A stretch of 41,850 bases of DNA from positions 1 through 41,850 of IMG/VR virus record IMGVR_UViG_3300004463_001175. One strand, written 5' to 3'. Of this stretch, positions 5,828 to 13,329 are shown piece by piece. The translations under genes and the position numbers were made by a program. The notes beneath the pieces were generated by a model. The model saw nothing but the letters and a program-made list of their open reading frames with translations, ran no database searches and was not told the DNA's origin. Within the stretch, counting starts at the first letter, position 1, and the number at the start of each line of letters is the position of its first letter. Origin of the DNA: a virus.

Positions 5828-8800
5828 GTCGAACTACTAGACAGGCTGACGTCGGCGGCGGACGTCTCAAGCTCGATCTCGGCTTCGGCCCACGTCGTCA
5901 GCCAGACCTCGACGGCGGAGTCGGTGATCTCGATGTCGGCGGGGTCGAACGCCTCGCGTATGTACTGGCGGTGGATCTCGTCGCTGAGCGTCGCCTCGTC
6001 GGCGATCCCGAGACCCTGAACCGGGCCGATCGAGTCGTCGGCTTCGGCCGCGTCGGCGATCTGCTTGACGAGCCGGACGCTGATCGCCTCGGCGATCGCG
6101 ACGGTGTCGTCGAGGCGCTCGTAGCGCTGGCTTTGGGTCGCCGCGTCGGTCAGGCTCGCGGTGTCGCCCTGGGTCTTGGCGATCGCCTTCGCCCGCGCGT
6201 CGTCGATCGTCATCGCCTCGGCTTCGGCATGCCTGGGCTTCTTCGCGGCGACGTCGGTCAGCGGCGCCGTGTCGTCGATCGTCAGCAGGTGGTGGGCGAC
6301 GTGGACGGTCGTGACGTCGTCGGCCAGTTGCGCGGTGTCGTCGATCCCGACCCGATCGCCCTCCGACGTCTGGATCGTGTCGCCGATCGCAGCGGTGTCG
6401 GCGATCGTGCGGACGTAGCTCGCGGCCTCGCTGGCGCTGTCGGTGAGGCTCGCGGTGTCGGCGAGCGGACGGGTCGCTGCCGCGCTGGCGGCATCGGTGG
6501 CGGTCGGCGTCTCGGCGAGACCCTTGCCGACGCTGGCGATCTCGGCATCGGTCGCCGCAGCGGTGTCGGCGGCGCCCTTGCCCGACTTCGCGCTGGTCGC
6601 GTCGGTGACGCTCGCCGTGTCGGCCTGCGGCGACGTCGTCGCCTTCGTCGCCGCATCGGTCAGCGCGGCGGTGTCGTCGGCAGTCTCGCGAAGCGGCAGC
6701 CGGATCTCGTCGCTCGCCGCGACCGTGTCGTCGATCGCGACATTGACGCCGGAGGCGACGGTGATCGAGTCGGTGAAGTTGGCCGAGTCGTCAAGCTCCT
6801 GCTCGGTCAGCAGCCGGGGGTCGATCTCGTCGCTGAGCGCAGCGGTGTCGGCCAGCGCGCTCGTCGCCGCGTTCGTATCGGCGTCGGTGAGCGCTCCGGT
6901 GTCGGCGAGCGGGTGCGTGGCCGTCTTCGCCTGCGCGTCGCTGATCGACGGCGCTTCGGAGAGGCCGACACCCGGCTTCCGAGTCGAGGCATCGGTGACG
7001 CTCGGCGTCTCCGCCAGTCCGACGCCGGGCTTTCGCGTCGAAGCATCCGTTGCCGTCGGCGCCTCGCTGAGTCCGACGCCGGGCTTGCGGGTCGAGGCAT
7101 CGGTGATCGACGCGGTGTCATCGACGGGCTGCGTCCAGGCGGTTGCCGCCGAGCCGCCACCGAACTCGGTCAGCGAGTCGCCGTAGGGGCTGCCGATCCC
7201 AATCTTGCCGCTGGAATAGGTGGAATCGACGACTTGGCCGACCTGCTTCCAGACGCTGTCGGCAGCCCGCTTGACGAACAGGTCGAAGGTCGTCCCGGTG
7301 GCTCGGACGCCGACCTTGTCGCCGCTCGCGATCGGCGTCGTCGCCTGCGGGAACAGGGTGGTCCCGGCCCCGAAACCGGAGAACTTCTGCAACGTCAGCC
7401 CTGTCGCCGTGGTCAGCAGCAGATAGCCGTTGCCGCTTGTCGTGTCGGTTCGCAGATACAGGACCGGCGTCAGCAGCGTCCCGGTCGTCGTCGCCCAGAC
7501 CTCGCAGTCGGTCAGGGTGCCGAGATCGCCACGGAACGCCCGGCCTCCGGCCGTAATATCGACGTCGTGACCGTCGGTCTGGACGGTGCCGTTGATATTC
7601 GTCCAGTTGCCGTCCTGGCTGAGTGGGTTCTCGGTCCGCTCGAAGTCGTCCTTGACGCTGGTGGCCGGGAAGCCCGGCTGCGGAGTAGCCGGAACGTCGC
7701 GCAGGACTGCCGTGTCGTCGATGTTCTTCGTGTGATCGGTCGGCGTCCACTCGACCATCAGACCCATCGCATCGACCATGTGGGCGCGGGTCGAGCCGGT
7801 GAGGATCTTCGTCGCCTCGACAACTGGGACCGTCGTCGGGGTCAGCGACGGGCTGTAGGTCGGCGCCGTCCGAAACGACTTCCAGCCGGTCGGCTCGGTG
7901 CCAGCGACACCGGCCGTCTCGACGGTGACGGTCGCCGCCGTGTCGCTCGGCGTCTGCCCCTGGATCTCCATGTCGTTCGTGCCGGTCGTCGAGTCGCACG
8001 AGAGCCGGGCATACGTCTGGCTGAGCGCGATCGTCGAGCCAGCCCCGGCCGCGTTCAGCGTCTGGCAGTTGGCCCGGTAGTCGGACCAAGTGCCCCCCGC
8101 CAAGTTCGCCGCGTTGAAGATGTACTTGAGGTTGTTCGCATCGACGTCGGAGTGGGCGACGCCGACCGGCGGACGGTTGTTGATCGCGTCGTAGAGGTTG
8201 GTCGTGTCGGAGCCGGTCGTCTGCGGCGCCTCCCAGCCGGTCCCGGCGGCGTTGTCGGAGGTTGGGATCAGCAGCGAGACATTGCCTGCGCCGGGGTAGC
8301 CATTCTGCGCGGAGCCGGTGTGGTCGTTGAAGGCGATGTCGTCGGTGTAGACGGTCGTCTGCGACTCGCCGCTATTCAGGTGGCCCCAGCGGTGCGTGGT
8401 CGTCGTGACGCTGCTGCCGGTGTTGCAGGCCGACGAGGTCGCAACAACCGAGCCGTCGATCTTCAACTCAAGGGTGCCGCTGGTCGCGCCGCCGCCGGTC
8501 GGGACGATGATCTTCGACTCAAGCCGATACCACGTGTTCGGCGAGATTGCCGCCGACGAGCCGATCACGGTGCCGCTGGCCCGCAGCGAGATCGTCCCGT
8601 TCGTATTCAGGACAATGTCGCCGACGATGACTGCGTTGATCCGCCACGTGAACAACTGCAATAGCTGGCTCGGCGTCTCGTCGTCCACGCGGACGTAAGC
8701 CCGCGTGTACATCGGCTGATCGAACGTGTGGTTGCCGATCGTGAACTGGTGATAGTTGCCGCCCGACGGGTTGCATTGAGCAGCCCAGCCGCTGTTGCGG

Positions 8801-8937
8801 GCAACGGTGGTCTGGACCGATGCCGTGCCGACGGCGGAGATCGTGTTCGCCGACCAGCCAAGCTCGGACTCCCCATGCAGGGTCGTCGTCGTCGAAGCAA
8901 TCGCCGACTCAAACCCTGCTGTGAATAGGCGGGCCAT
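5824..8937 (-). CDS. Long repeat-rich appendage/tail-fiber-like protein with two lectin-like domains (1037 aa)
   Basis: Residues about 1-215 form a concanavalin/LamG-like module (NTWYRLESKIIV, LELKIDGSVV, TTVYTDDIAFND). A second jelly-roll-like module spans about 428-595 (DDFERTENPLSQDGNW ... SSGKIGIGSP). From about residue 606 to 1005 the protein is built of degenerate repeats with the core D-T-A-x-[LIV]-[TS]-D-A, including three near-identical 18-residue copies of ASTRKPGVGL-x8 at residues 614-667. The repeats contain no cysteine and look like a rigid stalk. The protein is probably an external virion fiber that binds surface glycans. It follows a 161-residue structural-like gene preceded by a late-promoter-like element. 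It lies 13 kb from the tail module. Confidence 0.78.
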   Translation of the reverse strand: MARLFTAGFESAIASTTTTLHGESELGWSANTISAVGTASVQTTVARNSGWAAQCNPSGGNYHQFTIGNHTFDQPMYTRAYVRVDDETPSQLLQLFTWRINAVIVGDIVLNTNGTISLRASGTVIGSSAAISPNTWYRLESKIIVPTGGGATSGTLELKIDGSVVATSSACNTGSSVTTTTHRWGHLNSGESQTTVYTDDIAFNDHTGSAQNGYPGAGNVSLLIPTSDNAAGTGWEAPQTTGSDTTNLYDAINNRPPVGVAHSDVDANNLKYIFNAANLAGGTWSDYRANCQTLNAAGAGSTIALSQTYARLSCDSTTGTNDMEIQGQTPSDTAATVTVETAGVAGTEPTGWKSFRTAPTYSPSLTPTTVPVVEATKILTGSTRAHMVDAMGLMVEWTPTDHTKNIDDTAVLRDVPATPQPGFPATSVKDDFERTENPLSQDGNWTNINGTVQTDGHDVDITAGGRAFRGDLGTLTDCEVWATTTGTLLTPVLYLRTDTTSGNGYLLLTTATGLTLQKFSGFGAGTTLFPQATTPIASGDKVGVRATGTTFDLFVKRAADSVWKQVGQVVDSTYSSGKIGIGSPYGDSLTEFGGGSAATAWTQPVDDTASITDASTRKPGVGLSEAPTATDASTRKPGVGLAETPSVTDASTRKPGVGLSEAPSISDAQAKTATHPLADTGALTDADTNAATSALADTAALSDEIDPRLLTEQELDDSANFTDSITVASGVNVAIDDTVAASDEIRLPLRETADDTAALTDAATKATTSPQADTASVTDATSAKSGKGAADTAAATDAEIASVGKGLAETPTATDAASAAATRPLADTASLTDSASEAASYVRTIADTAAIGDTIQTSEGDRVGIDDTAQLADDVTTVHVAHHLLTIDDTAPLTDVAAKKPRHAEAEAMTIDDARAKAIAKTQGDTASLTDAATQSQRYERLDDTVAIAEAISVRLVKQIADAAEADDSIGPVQGLGIADEATLSDEIHRQYIREAFDPADIEITDSAVEVWLTTWAEAEIELETSAADVSLSSSST
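6937..7098 (-). repeat. Three 54-bp tandem repeats inside the fiber gene
   Basis: Three consecutive 54-base units encode 18-residue copies that differ mainly in the SEAP/AETP segment (SEAPTATD, AETPSVTD, SEAPSISD) while ASTRKPGVGL is kept in all three. They begin the wider DTA-x-x-TDA repeat field, which extends to about base 5925. Such exact DNA-level repeats favour length change by slippage or recombination. Confidence 0.85.
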
Positions 8938-8957
8938 TCAGGCTGGCCCTTTCCGGA

Positions 8958-9443
8958 TCAGGTCGCGCTAAGCGTCCACGTCCACGTGATCTGCAACGTG
9001 TCGCCAGCGGCCTTGTTGATCGTCGAGAACAGCGCCCGGCTGTGCATGTTGCCCGACGACGAAGCGTCGAAGACGCCTGCCTCGGTGATCGCTCCGGTGC
9101 CGTCGCCAGCCGCCCAATCGCCGACCATCGTCAGGACCGCGCCGGAGCGGTTCTTCGACGTCAGCGCGTTGCGGTCAAGCTCGGTTGTCAGCGACGTCTG
9201 CCCGGCCGCAGGCGACGTGCCTCCGGTGCCGATCGCCATATGGGTCGGCTTGCCGAGCGACGGCGAGGCGACAAGCTGATCGACGATCGCGTTGACGCCG
9301 GTCGTCACGATCAAGTTCGACTTCTCGACCTCCTGCTTGACCTCGCCGTCGGGGCCGCGCAGGACGAGCTTGACGTTCTCGCTGGTCTTGATCTGCTCGA
9401 TCGGCGGCGCCGTGTCGGCAGGCTTCTCGGTCGTCTCGGTCAT
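8958..9443 (-). CDS. Phage structural/appendage-like protein (161 aa)
   Basis: A GGAGGAG site sits 3 bases before the ATG at 9443. The protein has a disordered start (MTETTEKPADTAPPIEQ) followed by a beta-rich domain with a pattern common in phage tail-appendage proteins: a glycine-rich turn (AIGTGGTSPAAGQTSLTTEL), then a GDGTGAITEAGVFD segment, then FSTINKAAGDTLQITWTWTL at the C-terminus. The precise role is unknown. It starts the detached structural block and is the only gene there with a copy of the capsid/tail late element upstream (9470-9493). It may attach the long fiber encoded next. Confidence 0.75.
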   Translation of the reverse strand: MTETTEKPADTAPPIEQIKTSENVKLVLRGPDGEVKQEVEKSNLIVTTGVNAIVDQLVASPSLGKPTHMAIGTGGTSPAAGQTSLTTELDRNALTSKNRSGAVLTMVGDWAAGDGTGAITEAGVFDASSSGNMHSRALFSTINKAAGDTLQITWTWTLSAT

Positions 9444-9456
9444 TGCTCCTCCGGAG

Positions 9457-9473
9457 ATCGGTTTGAGACCGAT
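9457..9473 (-). promoter_or_regulatory. 6-bp hairpin in the 5' leader of the structural-like gene
   Basis: ATCGGT at 9457-9462 and ACCGAT at 9468-9473 are exact complements around a five-base loop. The hairpin lies between the late-promoter-like element and the ribosome-binding site of the gene at 9443, overlapping the element by four bases. It could stabilise the transcript's 5' end or be an operator half-site pair. Confidence 0.35.
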
Positions 9474-9493
9474 TCTGCGAGAGGGGTCGGACG
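9470..9493 (-). promoter_or_regulatory. Late-element family, copy 3 (diverged)
   Basis: Read on the minus strand, this 24-base stretch matches the element upstream of the major capsid gene at 19 of 24 positions without gaps, keeping CGTCCGA at the left and TCGCAGA at the right. It ends 26 bases before the ATG at 9443, compared with 57 bases for the two closer copies. Its place in front of another structural-type gene supports a shared regulatory function. Confidence 0.5.
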
Positions 9494-9495
9494 AC

Positions 9496-9588
9496 TCAGA
9501 CGTGGGCGGCGGCGAGTACCCAGGCGGCGAGCATCCAGAAGGCGATCACGGCGACGAGGACGGCGACGATGGTGGCGGCGCGGAGCAT
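9496..9588 (-). CDS. Possible 30-residue membrane micropeptide
   Basis: An ATG at 9588 opens a 30-codon frame whose product is almost wholly hydrophobic: a short MLRAAT start, then about 22 residues of A, V, I, L, F and W, ending AAAHV. It looks like one transmembrane helix. There is no clear Shine-Dalgarno, and the frame begins just downstream of a strong terminator, so expression would need its own promoter. Alanine- and valine-rich frames arise by chance in GC-rich DNA, hence the modest confidence. Confidence 0.35.
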   Translation of the reverse strand: MLRAATIVAVLVAVIAFWMLAAWVLAAAHV

Positions 9589-9614
9589 GGCGGCGGCAGG
9601 CTACCAGCACGAGA

Positions 9615-9636
9615 AAGCCCCGCCGAAGCGGGGCTT
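9615..9636 (-). terminator. Rho-independent terminator
   Basis: AAGCCCCGC at 9615-9623 and GCGGGGCTT at 9628-9636 form a perfect 9-bp stem with a TTCG loop on the minus strand, followed by CTCGTGC after a short TTTC stretch. It lies 34 bases past the stop of the membrane-anchored protein gene and separates the regulatory block from the detached structural block. Confidence 0.85.
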
Positions 9637-9670
9637 CCAAGGGACCAGGAATGAGGTCGGAATCGGAATG

Positions 9671-10354
9671 CTACTCGAAAGTAGCGTTCCCCCACCACCG
9701 CCCTCCGGCGTGTTGGAGGATGCTGAGCCGGACGCCGATCGTCCGCAGCGTCACGCAGCCGAACAGGACGTTGATACAGCCCCGGAACTTCGCCGTCTTG
9801 TTGACGAAGTGCCCGCCGTGGTACTTGCCGTCGTAGTTCGTCCAGCCGTTCGGCCCGTCGCGCCAGCCGTCGAACTGCCACGGCGACGCCTCTCCGGCGG
9901 TCGTGAATGAGACCTGCTTCTTGAGCCGGTCAACGCGGTAGATATGGCCGTGCGCCCAGCAGAAGTATTGCCACATCTTCGCCTCCCAGAGCTTGATCCC
10001 GGCGAAGTAGCCCGCGCCGGATGCCCTGCTGTTGTCGCAGCCAGCCTCCCGCTCGTAGCCCCCGTTGAGAGTCGTCGGGTCTTGCTGCAACGTCAACCCG
10101 CCGCAGGTGGTCGCGGTATCGCAACCGCCCGCAGTCGTCCGTCGGTCAGTCAGCAGAATCGGCTTCTCGCCCTCGCTCCGCAGCGTGATCCGGCCGCACT
10201 TGTGGTGGTGCCCCCGGCAGTCGGCGGGCTTGACCTCCTTCGTCGTCGCGCCGCTTGAGGTCGATGTCCCCAGGACGACGACGACCATGACGAGGGTGAT
10301 CAGGACGATGATCCCGACCACGATCAGTATCGCTTTTCGCATCGTGTCGCTCAT
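9671..10354 (-). CDS. Membrane-anchored, cysteine-rich extracytoplasmic protein (227 aa)
   Basis: The ATG at 10354 overlaps the stop of the upstream gene (ATGA). Residues 6-29 are one long hydrophobic segment (RKAILIVVGIIVLITLVMVVVVLG), a signal anchor. The remaining 195 residues would lie outside the membrane. They contain at least eight cysteines, a GHHHKCG motif and a C-terminal half rich in tryptophan, glycine and histidine (WQFDGWRDGPNGW, GKYHGGHF). Paired cysteines suggest a disulfide-bonded domain. I do not recognise the family. Exclusion of competing phages or modification of the host envelope are plausible roles for such a non-virion membrane protein, but this is inference. Confidence 0.75.
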   Translation of the reverse strand: MSDTMRKAILIVVGIIVLITLVMVVVVLGTSTSSGATTKEVKPADCRGHHHKCGRITLRSEGEKPILLTDRRTTAGGCDTATTCGGLTLQQDPTTLNGGYEREAGCDNSRASGAGYFAGIKLWEAKMWQYFCWAHGHIYRVDRLKKQVSFTTAGEASPWQFDGWRDGPNGWTNYDGKYHGGHFVNKTAKFRGCINVLFGCVTLRTIGVRLSILQHAGGRWWGNATFE

Positions 10355-10563
10355 TTCGCTATCTCCTCTGGGTCGAGAACTCGGAGCGGTGTGGCCGAGT
10401 TCATCATCCTCACTTCGCGCGGCTCGTCGGTGAAGACGTAGCCCCACTTGAATCCGCCCGGCTCCCAGACCTCAAGGCTGCGACCGCTTCCGGTTGCCCG
10501 GACGGCCCAGCCAGGAGGCAGTTCTTGGAGTCGGCGAACTAGCTCCTCGACTTTCATTGCCAT
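10351..10563 (-). CDS. Hypothetical small protein, MKVEEL-type start (70 aa)
   Basis: GGAGAAACCA precedes the ATG at 10563; an in-frame ATG two codons later (10557) is an alternative. The N-terminal KVEELVRRLQELPPG resembles a widespread family of short phage proteins that begin with a helix ending in a double proline followed by a beta hairpin. Function unknown. It is coupled to the membrane-anchored protein gene by an ATGA overlap. Confidence 0.7.
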   Translation of the reverse strand: MAMKVEELVRRLQELPPGWAVRATGSGRSLEVWEPGGFKWGYVFTDEPREVRMMNSATPLRVLDPEEIAK

Positions 10564-10591
10564 TGGTTTCTCCGTTGTCGATGTCAGCACC

Positions 10592-10632
10592 GGGCGACGA
10601 CGGCGCGTGTAGATCCAGCCGCCGTCGCGCCC
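10592..10632 (-). terminator. Intercistronic hairpin
   Basis: Bases 10592-10605 and 10620-10632 can form a stem of about 12 bp with one interior mismatch around a 14-base loop. It lies just past the stop at 10644 and upstream of the gene starting at 10563. No U-run follows, so attenuation or message protection is as likely as termination. Confidence 0.4.
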
Positions 10633-10643
10633 GATGCAGTTTT

Positions 10644-11141
10644 CTAGCCGTGCAGGGTCGGCGGGCGAGTCGCCTTGACGCCGGGGATCGGCGTCGGCTC
10701 GACCTCGACCCACGTGTCGGCCTGCTTGACCAACTGCGAGCAGGCCCACGCGAAGATCTGCATCGAGGTCGGCACCTTGCCGGGCCACGTTGCGACCATC
10801 ACGTCGAGTTCCGCCGAGATCCGGTTCAGCCGGGTCACGACGTGCCTGACCTTCCACCGGAAGCCCGGTGCGGCCTCGGGCCAACTGTCCGCGATCTTCC
10901 AGGCGTAGGCCCGGTAGTCGTAGGACAGCGGCTCGCCGTTGACGTCGTCGGCGCCGAGCCTGATCAGGTTCAGCGTCGAGCGGACGAGCGGCGCGCTCAT
11001 GCCGGTCTTGACGGCAAGTTGCGCGGCCGTCTGATACTGCGTCCGCGACAGCGCCGCCCAGACCTTCTGGATGCGCTCGACGCGGCGGTCCTTCGACCGT
11101 TGCTCAGCGCGCTCCTCGCGCTCCTCGTCGGTCATTGCCAT
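10644..11141 (-). CDS. Helix-turn-helix-like protein (165 aa)
   Basis: AAGGAG lies seven bases before the ATG at 11141; a second ATG is at 11135. After a charged start (DEEREERAEQRSKDRR), residues about 25-60 read as a helix-turn-helix: IQKVWAALSRTQYQTAAQLAVKTGMSAPLVRSTLNLI. The rest contains two aromatic-rich helices and no enzyme motif. It is probably a small DNA-binding regulator. It follows the ParB-like gene in the same transcription unit. Confidence 0.7.
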   Translation of the reverse strand: MAMTDEEREERAEQRSKDRRVERIQKVWAALSRTQYQTAAQLAVKTGMSAPLVRSTLNLIRLGADDVNGEPLSYDYRAYAWKIADSWPEAAPGFRWKVRHVVTRLNRISAELDVMVATWPGKVPTSMQIFAWACSQLVKQADTWVEVEPTPIPGVKATRPPTLHG

Positions 11142-11166
11142 GTTCACTCTCCTTCCGTCGTTTGCC

Positions 11167-11901
11167 TTACTCCTCGGCGGCGAGCCGGGCCAAGAACTCC
11201 TCGGCCTGATCGCCGACCGTCTCGCCCTTGACGGCAGCCAAGACCAACTCCCAGGCGGCGTCGAGGGTGTCGAGATCGCGGAGAAGCTCCTCGCGGAGAT
11301 CGTCAGCGATCGGTGTGTCGATCGACTGCAACTCCTTGAGCGCCAGCTTCGCCTGATACTTCGCCGAGTCGATCCGGCTGCTCACCTTGAGCCAGCCCTC
11401 AAACGCCCCGGTCGTCTTCGTCTTCTTCGGGTACTTCCGTCCCCCCTGGCGGATCGCAGCCGAGCGGTTGAACGCCTCGGTCGCGACCTCGGTCGCAGCC
11501 TGCTCGTCGGCCGTCTGCTCGATCGCCGCCTTGGCGATCTCGGCAGCGACGCTGGGATCGTCCTTGGCGATCAACTCGATCGCCTGCTTGCGCTTCTCGG
11601 GGTCAGTCAACACCTTGCGAGCGACCGTCCGTTCGTTCTGCTCGTAGCGGAGCGCGTTCTTCGCTTCGCCACCGAACGGGCGCGCGCGATCGCGCGCATC
11701 CCAGCGCAGCACGTCGCGGACCCACGTCTCGCCCTTGCCGATCAGCTTGCCGACCTTGCGGTTGCTGCCGACCTCGGCGTGAAGCTGGCGGACGCGGTCC
11801 TGAATCGCGACCCAGGCTGCATGCTCGGGCTGCCCGGCCTCGACCTCCTTGATCAGCGCCTTGGTCTCCTTGACCAACGCATTGCGTTCCTTCGTGTTCA
11901 T
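11167..11901 (-). CDS. ParB-like helix-turn-helix protein (244 aa)
   Basis: GAGGAG sits before the ATG at 11901. Residues about 35-70 (IQDRVRQLHAEVGSNRKVGKLIGKGETWVRDVLRW) match the ParB/KorB type helix-turn-helix, where a kinase-like glycine turn separates the two helices. No ParB nuclease domain (GERR-type motif) is visible in front of it, so this is a DNA-binding regulator or partition-like protein rather than full ParB. The remainder is helical with many alanines and acidic residues. It is the first gene after a good promoter candidate at 11958-11986, so it is probably early and abundant. Confidence 0.72.
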   Translation of the reverse strand: MNTKERNALVKETKALIKEVEAGQPEHAAWVAIQDRVRQLHAEVGSNRKVGKLIGKGETWVRDVLRWDARDRARPFGGEAKNALRYEQNERTVARKVLTDPEKRKQAIELIAKDDPSVAAEIAKAAIEQTADEQAATEVATEAFNRSAAIRQGGRKYPKKTKTTGAFEGWLKVSSRIDSAKYQAKLALKELQSIDTPIADDLREELLRDLDTLDAAWELVLAAVKGETVGDQAEEFLARLAAEE

Positions 11902-11957
11902 CGTTCTCCTCTCGTTGCTGGGATTCCTGCGGCGCCATTCGGGCAACCGCGCCTTCG

Positions 11958-11986
11958 ACTATACGCCGTGTCGGGGTCAGCTACAA
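11958..11986 (-). promoter_or_regulatory. Sigma70-type promoter TTGTAG-N17-TATAGT
   Basis: On the minus strand TTGTAG (11986-11981) and TATAGT (11963-11958) are separated by exactly 17 bases. The predicted transcript starts about 50 bases before the ATG at 11901. The spacer contains GTGTCGG on the plus strand, a half-site of the 20-bp palindrome found at 2293 and 15891. The -35 overlaps the edge of the upstream terminator, a compact terminator-promoter junction. Confidence 0.7.
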
Positions 11987-12030
11987 GCAAACCGACCCAA
12001 CCCCTAGATCGTGGGGGTGGGTCGGTTTGC
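11987..12030 (-). terminator. Long terminator stem, 18-bp arms with one mismatch
   Basis: Bases 11987-12004 and 12013-12030 are complementary apart from one A-G pair, with an 8-base loop. On the minus strand the arm ends GGTCGGTTTGC followed by TTGTAG. It begins at the stop codon of the gene ending at 12004. Part of its sequence (GACCCAACCCC ... GGGTCGGTT) recurs in the terminator at 15920-15949. Confidence 0.8.
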
Positions 12031-12234
12031 GAACTCGCCGCTGACGGCGTCCTGCTCCCAATCGAAGGGCCGGTCGAGATCGGTCCGGATCGGCCACGTG
12101 AACGGCTCGCGCCGGAAGACGTAAAGCGGCCCGGCGCCCACCGAACGGCGGGTCAGGACGTTGAAGTAGAAGCCCCGCAGCGCGCGGTACTCGCTGATCT
12201 CCTCCGTCCCGACCCGCCACTCGGCGAACGTCAT
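12004..12234 (-). CDS. Hypothetical protein (76 aa)
   Basis: The ATG at 12234 overlaps the stop of the zinc-ribbon gene (ATGA). The product is rich in arginine and aromatic residues (MTFAEWRVGTEEISEYRALRG, FRREPFTWPIRTDLDRPFDW) and has no cysteine pairs or membrane segment. I do not recognise it. Its stop codon lies within the base of the following terminator stem. Confidence 0.7.
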   Translation of the reverse strand: MTFAEWRVGTEEISEYRALRGFYFNVLTRRSVGAGPLYVFRREPFTWPIRTDLDRPFDWEQDAVSGEFANRPTPTI

Positions 12235-12485
12235 TCGGCCTCCGGCTCGATCGGCCACTCGTCCGGCGGGACCGGCGGCGATCCGGCAAAGTCGCGCATC
12301 GCCTCGTCCTGCCCGCACTCGGAGCAGATGTAGATGTCAGCGACCCGGCTCAACGCGGGCGGGAGCGGGAACTCCCGTTGGCGCATCGCCTCGGACTCGT
12401 CGTCGGTGAGATCGAGGCCGTAGGGGGTGTAGCGGCCGGTGTCGCAGCGCGGACACTTGACCGTCTTCTGCATGTTGACCGTCAT
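12231..12485 (-). CDS. Zinc-ribbon protein (84 aa)
   Basis: The ATG at 12485 is preceded by AAGGAGAAGAA and overlaps the upstream stop (ATGA). Two CxxC knuckles, C11-x2-C14 and C54-x2-C57, are spaced as in a rubredoxin-like zinc ribbon. The intervening loop is acidic then proline-rich. The C-terminal tail (SPPVPPDEWPIEPEAE) is probably disordered. The likely role is nucleic-acid or protein binding; common in phage early regions. Confidence 0.8.
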   Translation of the reverse strand: MTVNMQKTVKCPRCDTGRYTPYGLDLTDDESEAMRQREFPLPPALSRVADIYICSECGQDEAMRDFAGSPPVPPDEWPIEPEAE

Positions 12486-12898
12486 TTCTTCTCCTTCCAC
12501 GTGCTTGCCGTCCACTCGCGCCGGAGCATATGTCCGACCGGCTGCTCCGCCCGCTTTTGGCGGCGCCCGAGCAGCCTCGTCAGCGAGTACAACTCGCCCG
12601 GCTCAAGCTCGGCGAACCATTGCTCGGTGTCCTTCGACAACGAGCCGTTCAGGAACACGAGGCCGATCGCCGACAGTCGCCACTTCGTCGGCCCGCCGTT
12701 CTCAATCACGCCGAAGCGCTTGAGCCACGCGAGCCGAATCCCGACCGAGCGGTTGCCGTCGTGCTTCGGCAGTCCGAGCCTGTCGCGAACGTCGCTGGTC
12801 CGCGCGAAGCCGTCGTCCCGAGTCTCGTCGTTGACGACGGCGAGTAGCTCGCGGTCGGAGTAGTCGAGCAGCTTGAGGCTCGTCAGTCCGTCAGCCAT
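12482..12898 (-). CDS. Winged-helix DNA-binding protein (138 aa)
   Basis: The N-terminal half fits a winged helix: a start helix (YSDRELLAVVNDE), then FARTSDVRDRLGLPKHDGNRSVGIRLAWLKRFGVI as the recognition region, then a beta wing (GGPTKWRLSAIG). The C-terminus is basic (RRQKRAEQ, TWKEKK). It overlaps the preceding winged-helix-like gene by 8 bases. Probably a transcription regulator of phage genes. Confidence 0.75.
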   Translation of the reverse strand: MADGLTSLKLLDYSDRELLAVVNDETRDDGFARTSDVRDRLGLPKHDGNRSVGIRLAWLKRFGVIENGGPTKWRLSAIGLVFLNGSLSKDTEQWFAELEPGELYSLTRLLGRRQKRAEQPVGHMLRREWTASTWKEKK

Positions 12899-13301
12899 TG
12901 ATCGTCACCTTCCCTCCGTTGTTGATCGGCTTGTAGATATGCGCCCGGTTCTCGCCGACGCCTGCTTTGCGGATCACTTCCCCGTCGCGGAGAACGCGGA
13001 TCGCGGCGCCGACGGTCGGGTCGCTGTAGCCGGTCACGCCCCTGATCGCGGGGATCGTCTCGTGACCCTCGCGAATCGCGGCCTCGACCTGCCTGACCGC
13101 ATCGTCGCTGACCGGCTTCCACTTGCGCCGGTTCGGCTTCGACTTCGGCGTCGGCGGGTCGAGCGAGCGGATCGCGGCTCGGACTCGCTTGAGCTTGTCC
13201 TTCGTCGCCGCGAGTCGCGCTTCCAACTGCTCGACCTCGCTCGTCAGTTCCTGATCGACTCGCCGCAGCGGCTCGATCAACGTCTTGATCTCGTCTGTCA
13301 T
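12891..13301 (-). CDS. Coiled-coil plus winged-helix protein (136 aa)
   Basis: AAGGAGCAGCGAA precedes the ATG at 13301. Residues about 1-45 form a coiled coil (IKTLIEPLRRVDQELTSEVEQLEARLAATKDKLKRVRAAI). A basic linker (KSKPNRRKWK) follows, and residues 68-130 look like a winged helix (IPAIRGVTGYSDPTVGAAIRVLRDGEVIRKAGVGENRAHIY). It looks like a dimeric DNA-binding protein. No partner is known, but two other DNA-binding-type genes flank it. Confidence 0.75.
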   Translation of the reverse strand: MTDEIKTLIEPLRRVDQELTSEVEQLEARLAATKDKLKRVRAAIRSLDPPTPKSKPNRRKWKPVSDDAVRQVEAAIREGHETIPAIRGVTGYSDPTVGAAIRVLRDGEVIRKAGVGENRAHIYKPINNGGKVTING

Positions 13302-13329
13302 TTCGCTGCTCCTTTCCGTTGTCTGCCGG

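Noticed and set aside
6937-7098. CRISPR-like repeats
   Set aside because: The 54-base units are in frame, have no spacers, and encode protein repeats within the fiber.
5971-8664. A plus-strand open frame of 897 codons opposite the fiber gene
   Set aside because: It mirrors the GC-rich repetitive fiber gene, whose composition suppresses stops on the other strand. The product is a low-complexity R/G/V/D mix with no domain and no ribosome-binding site.
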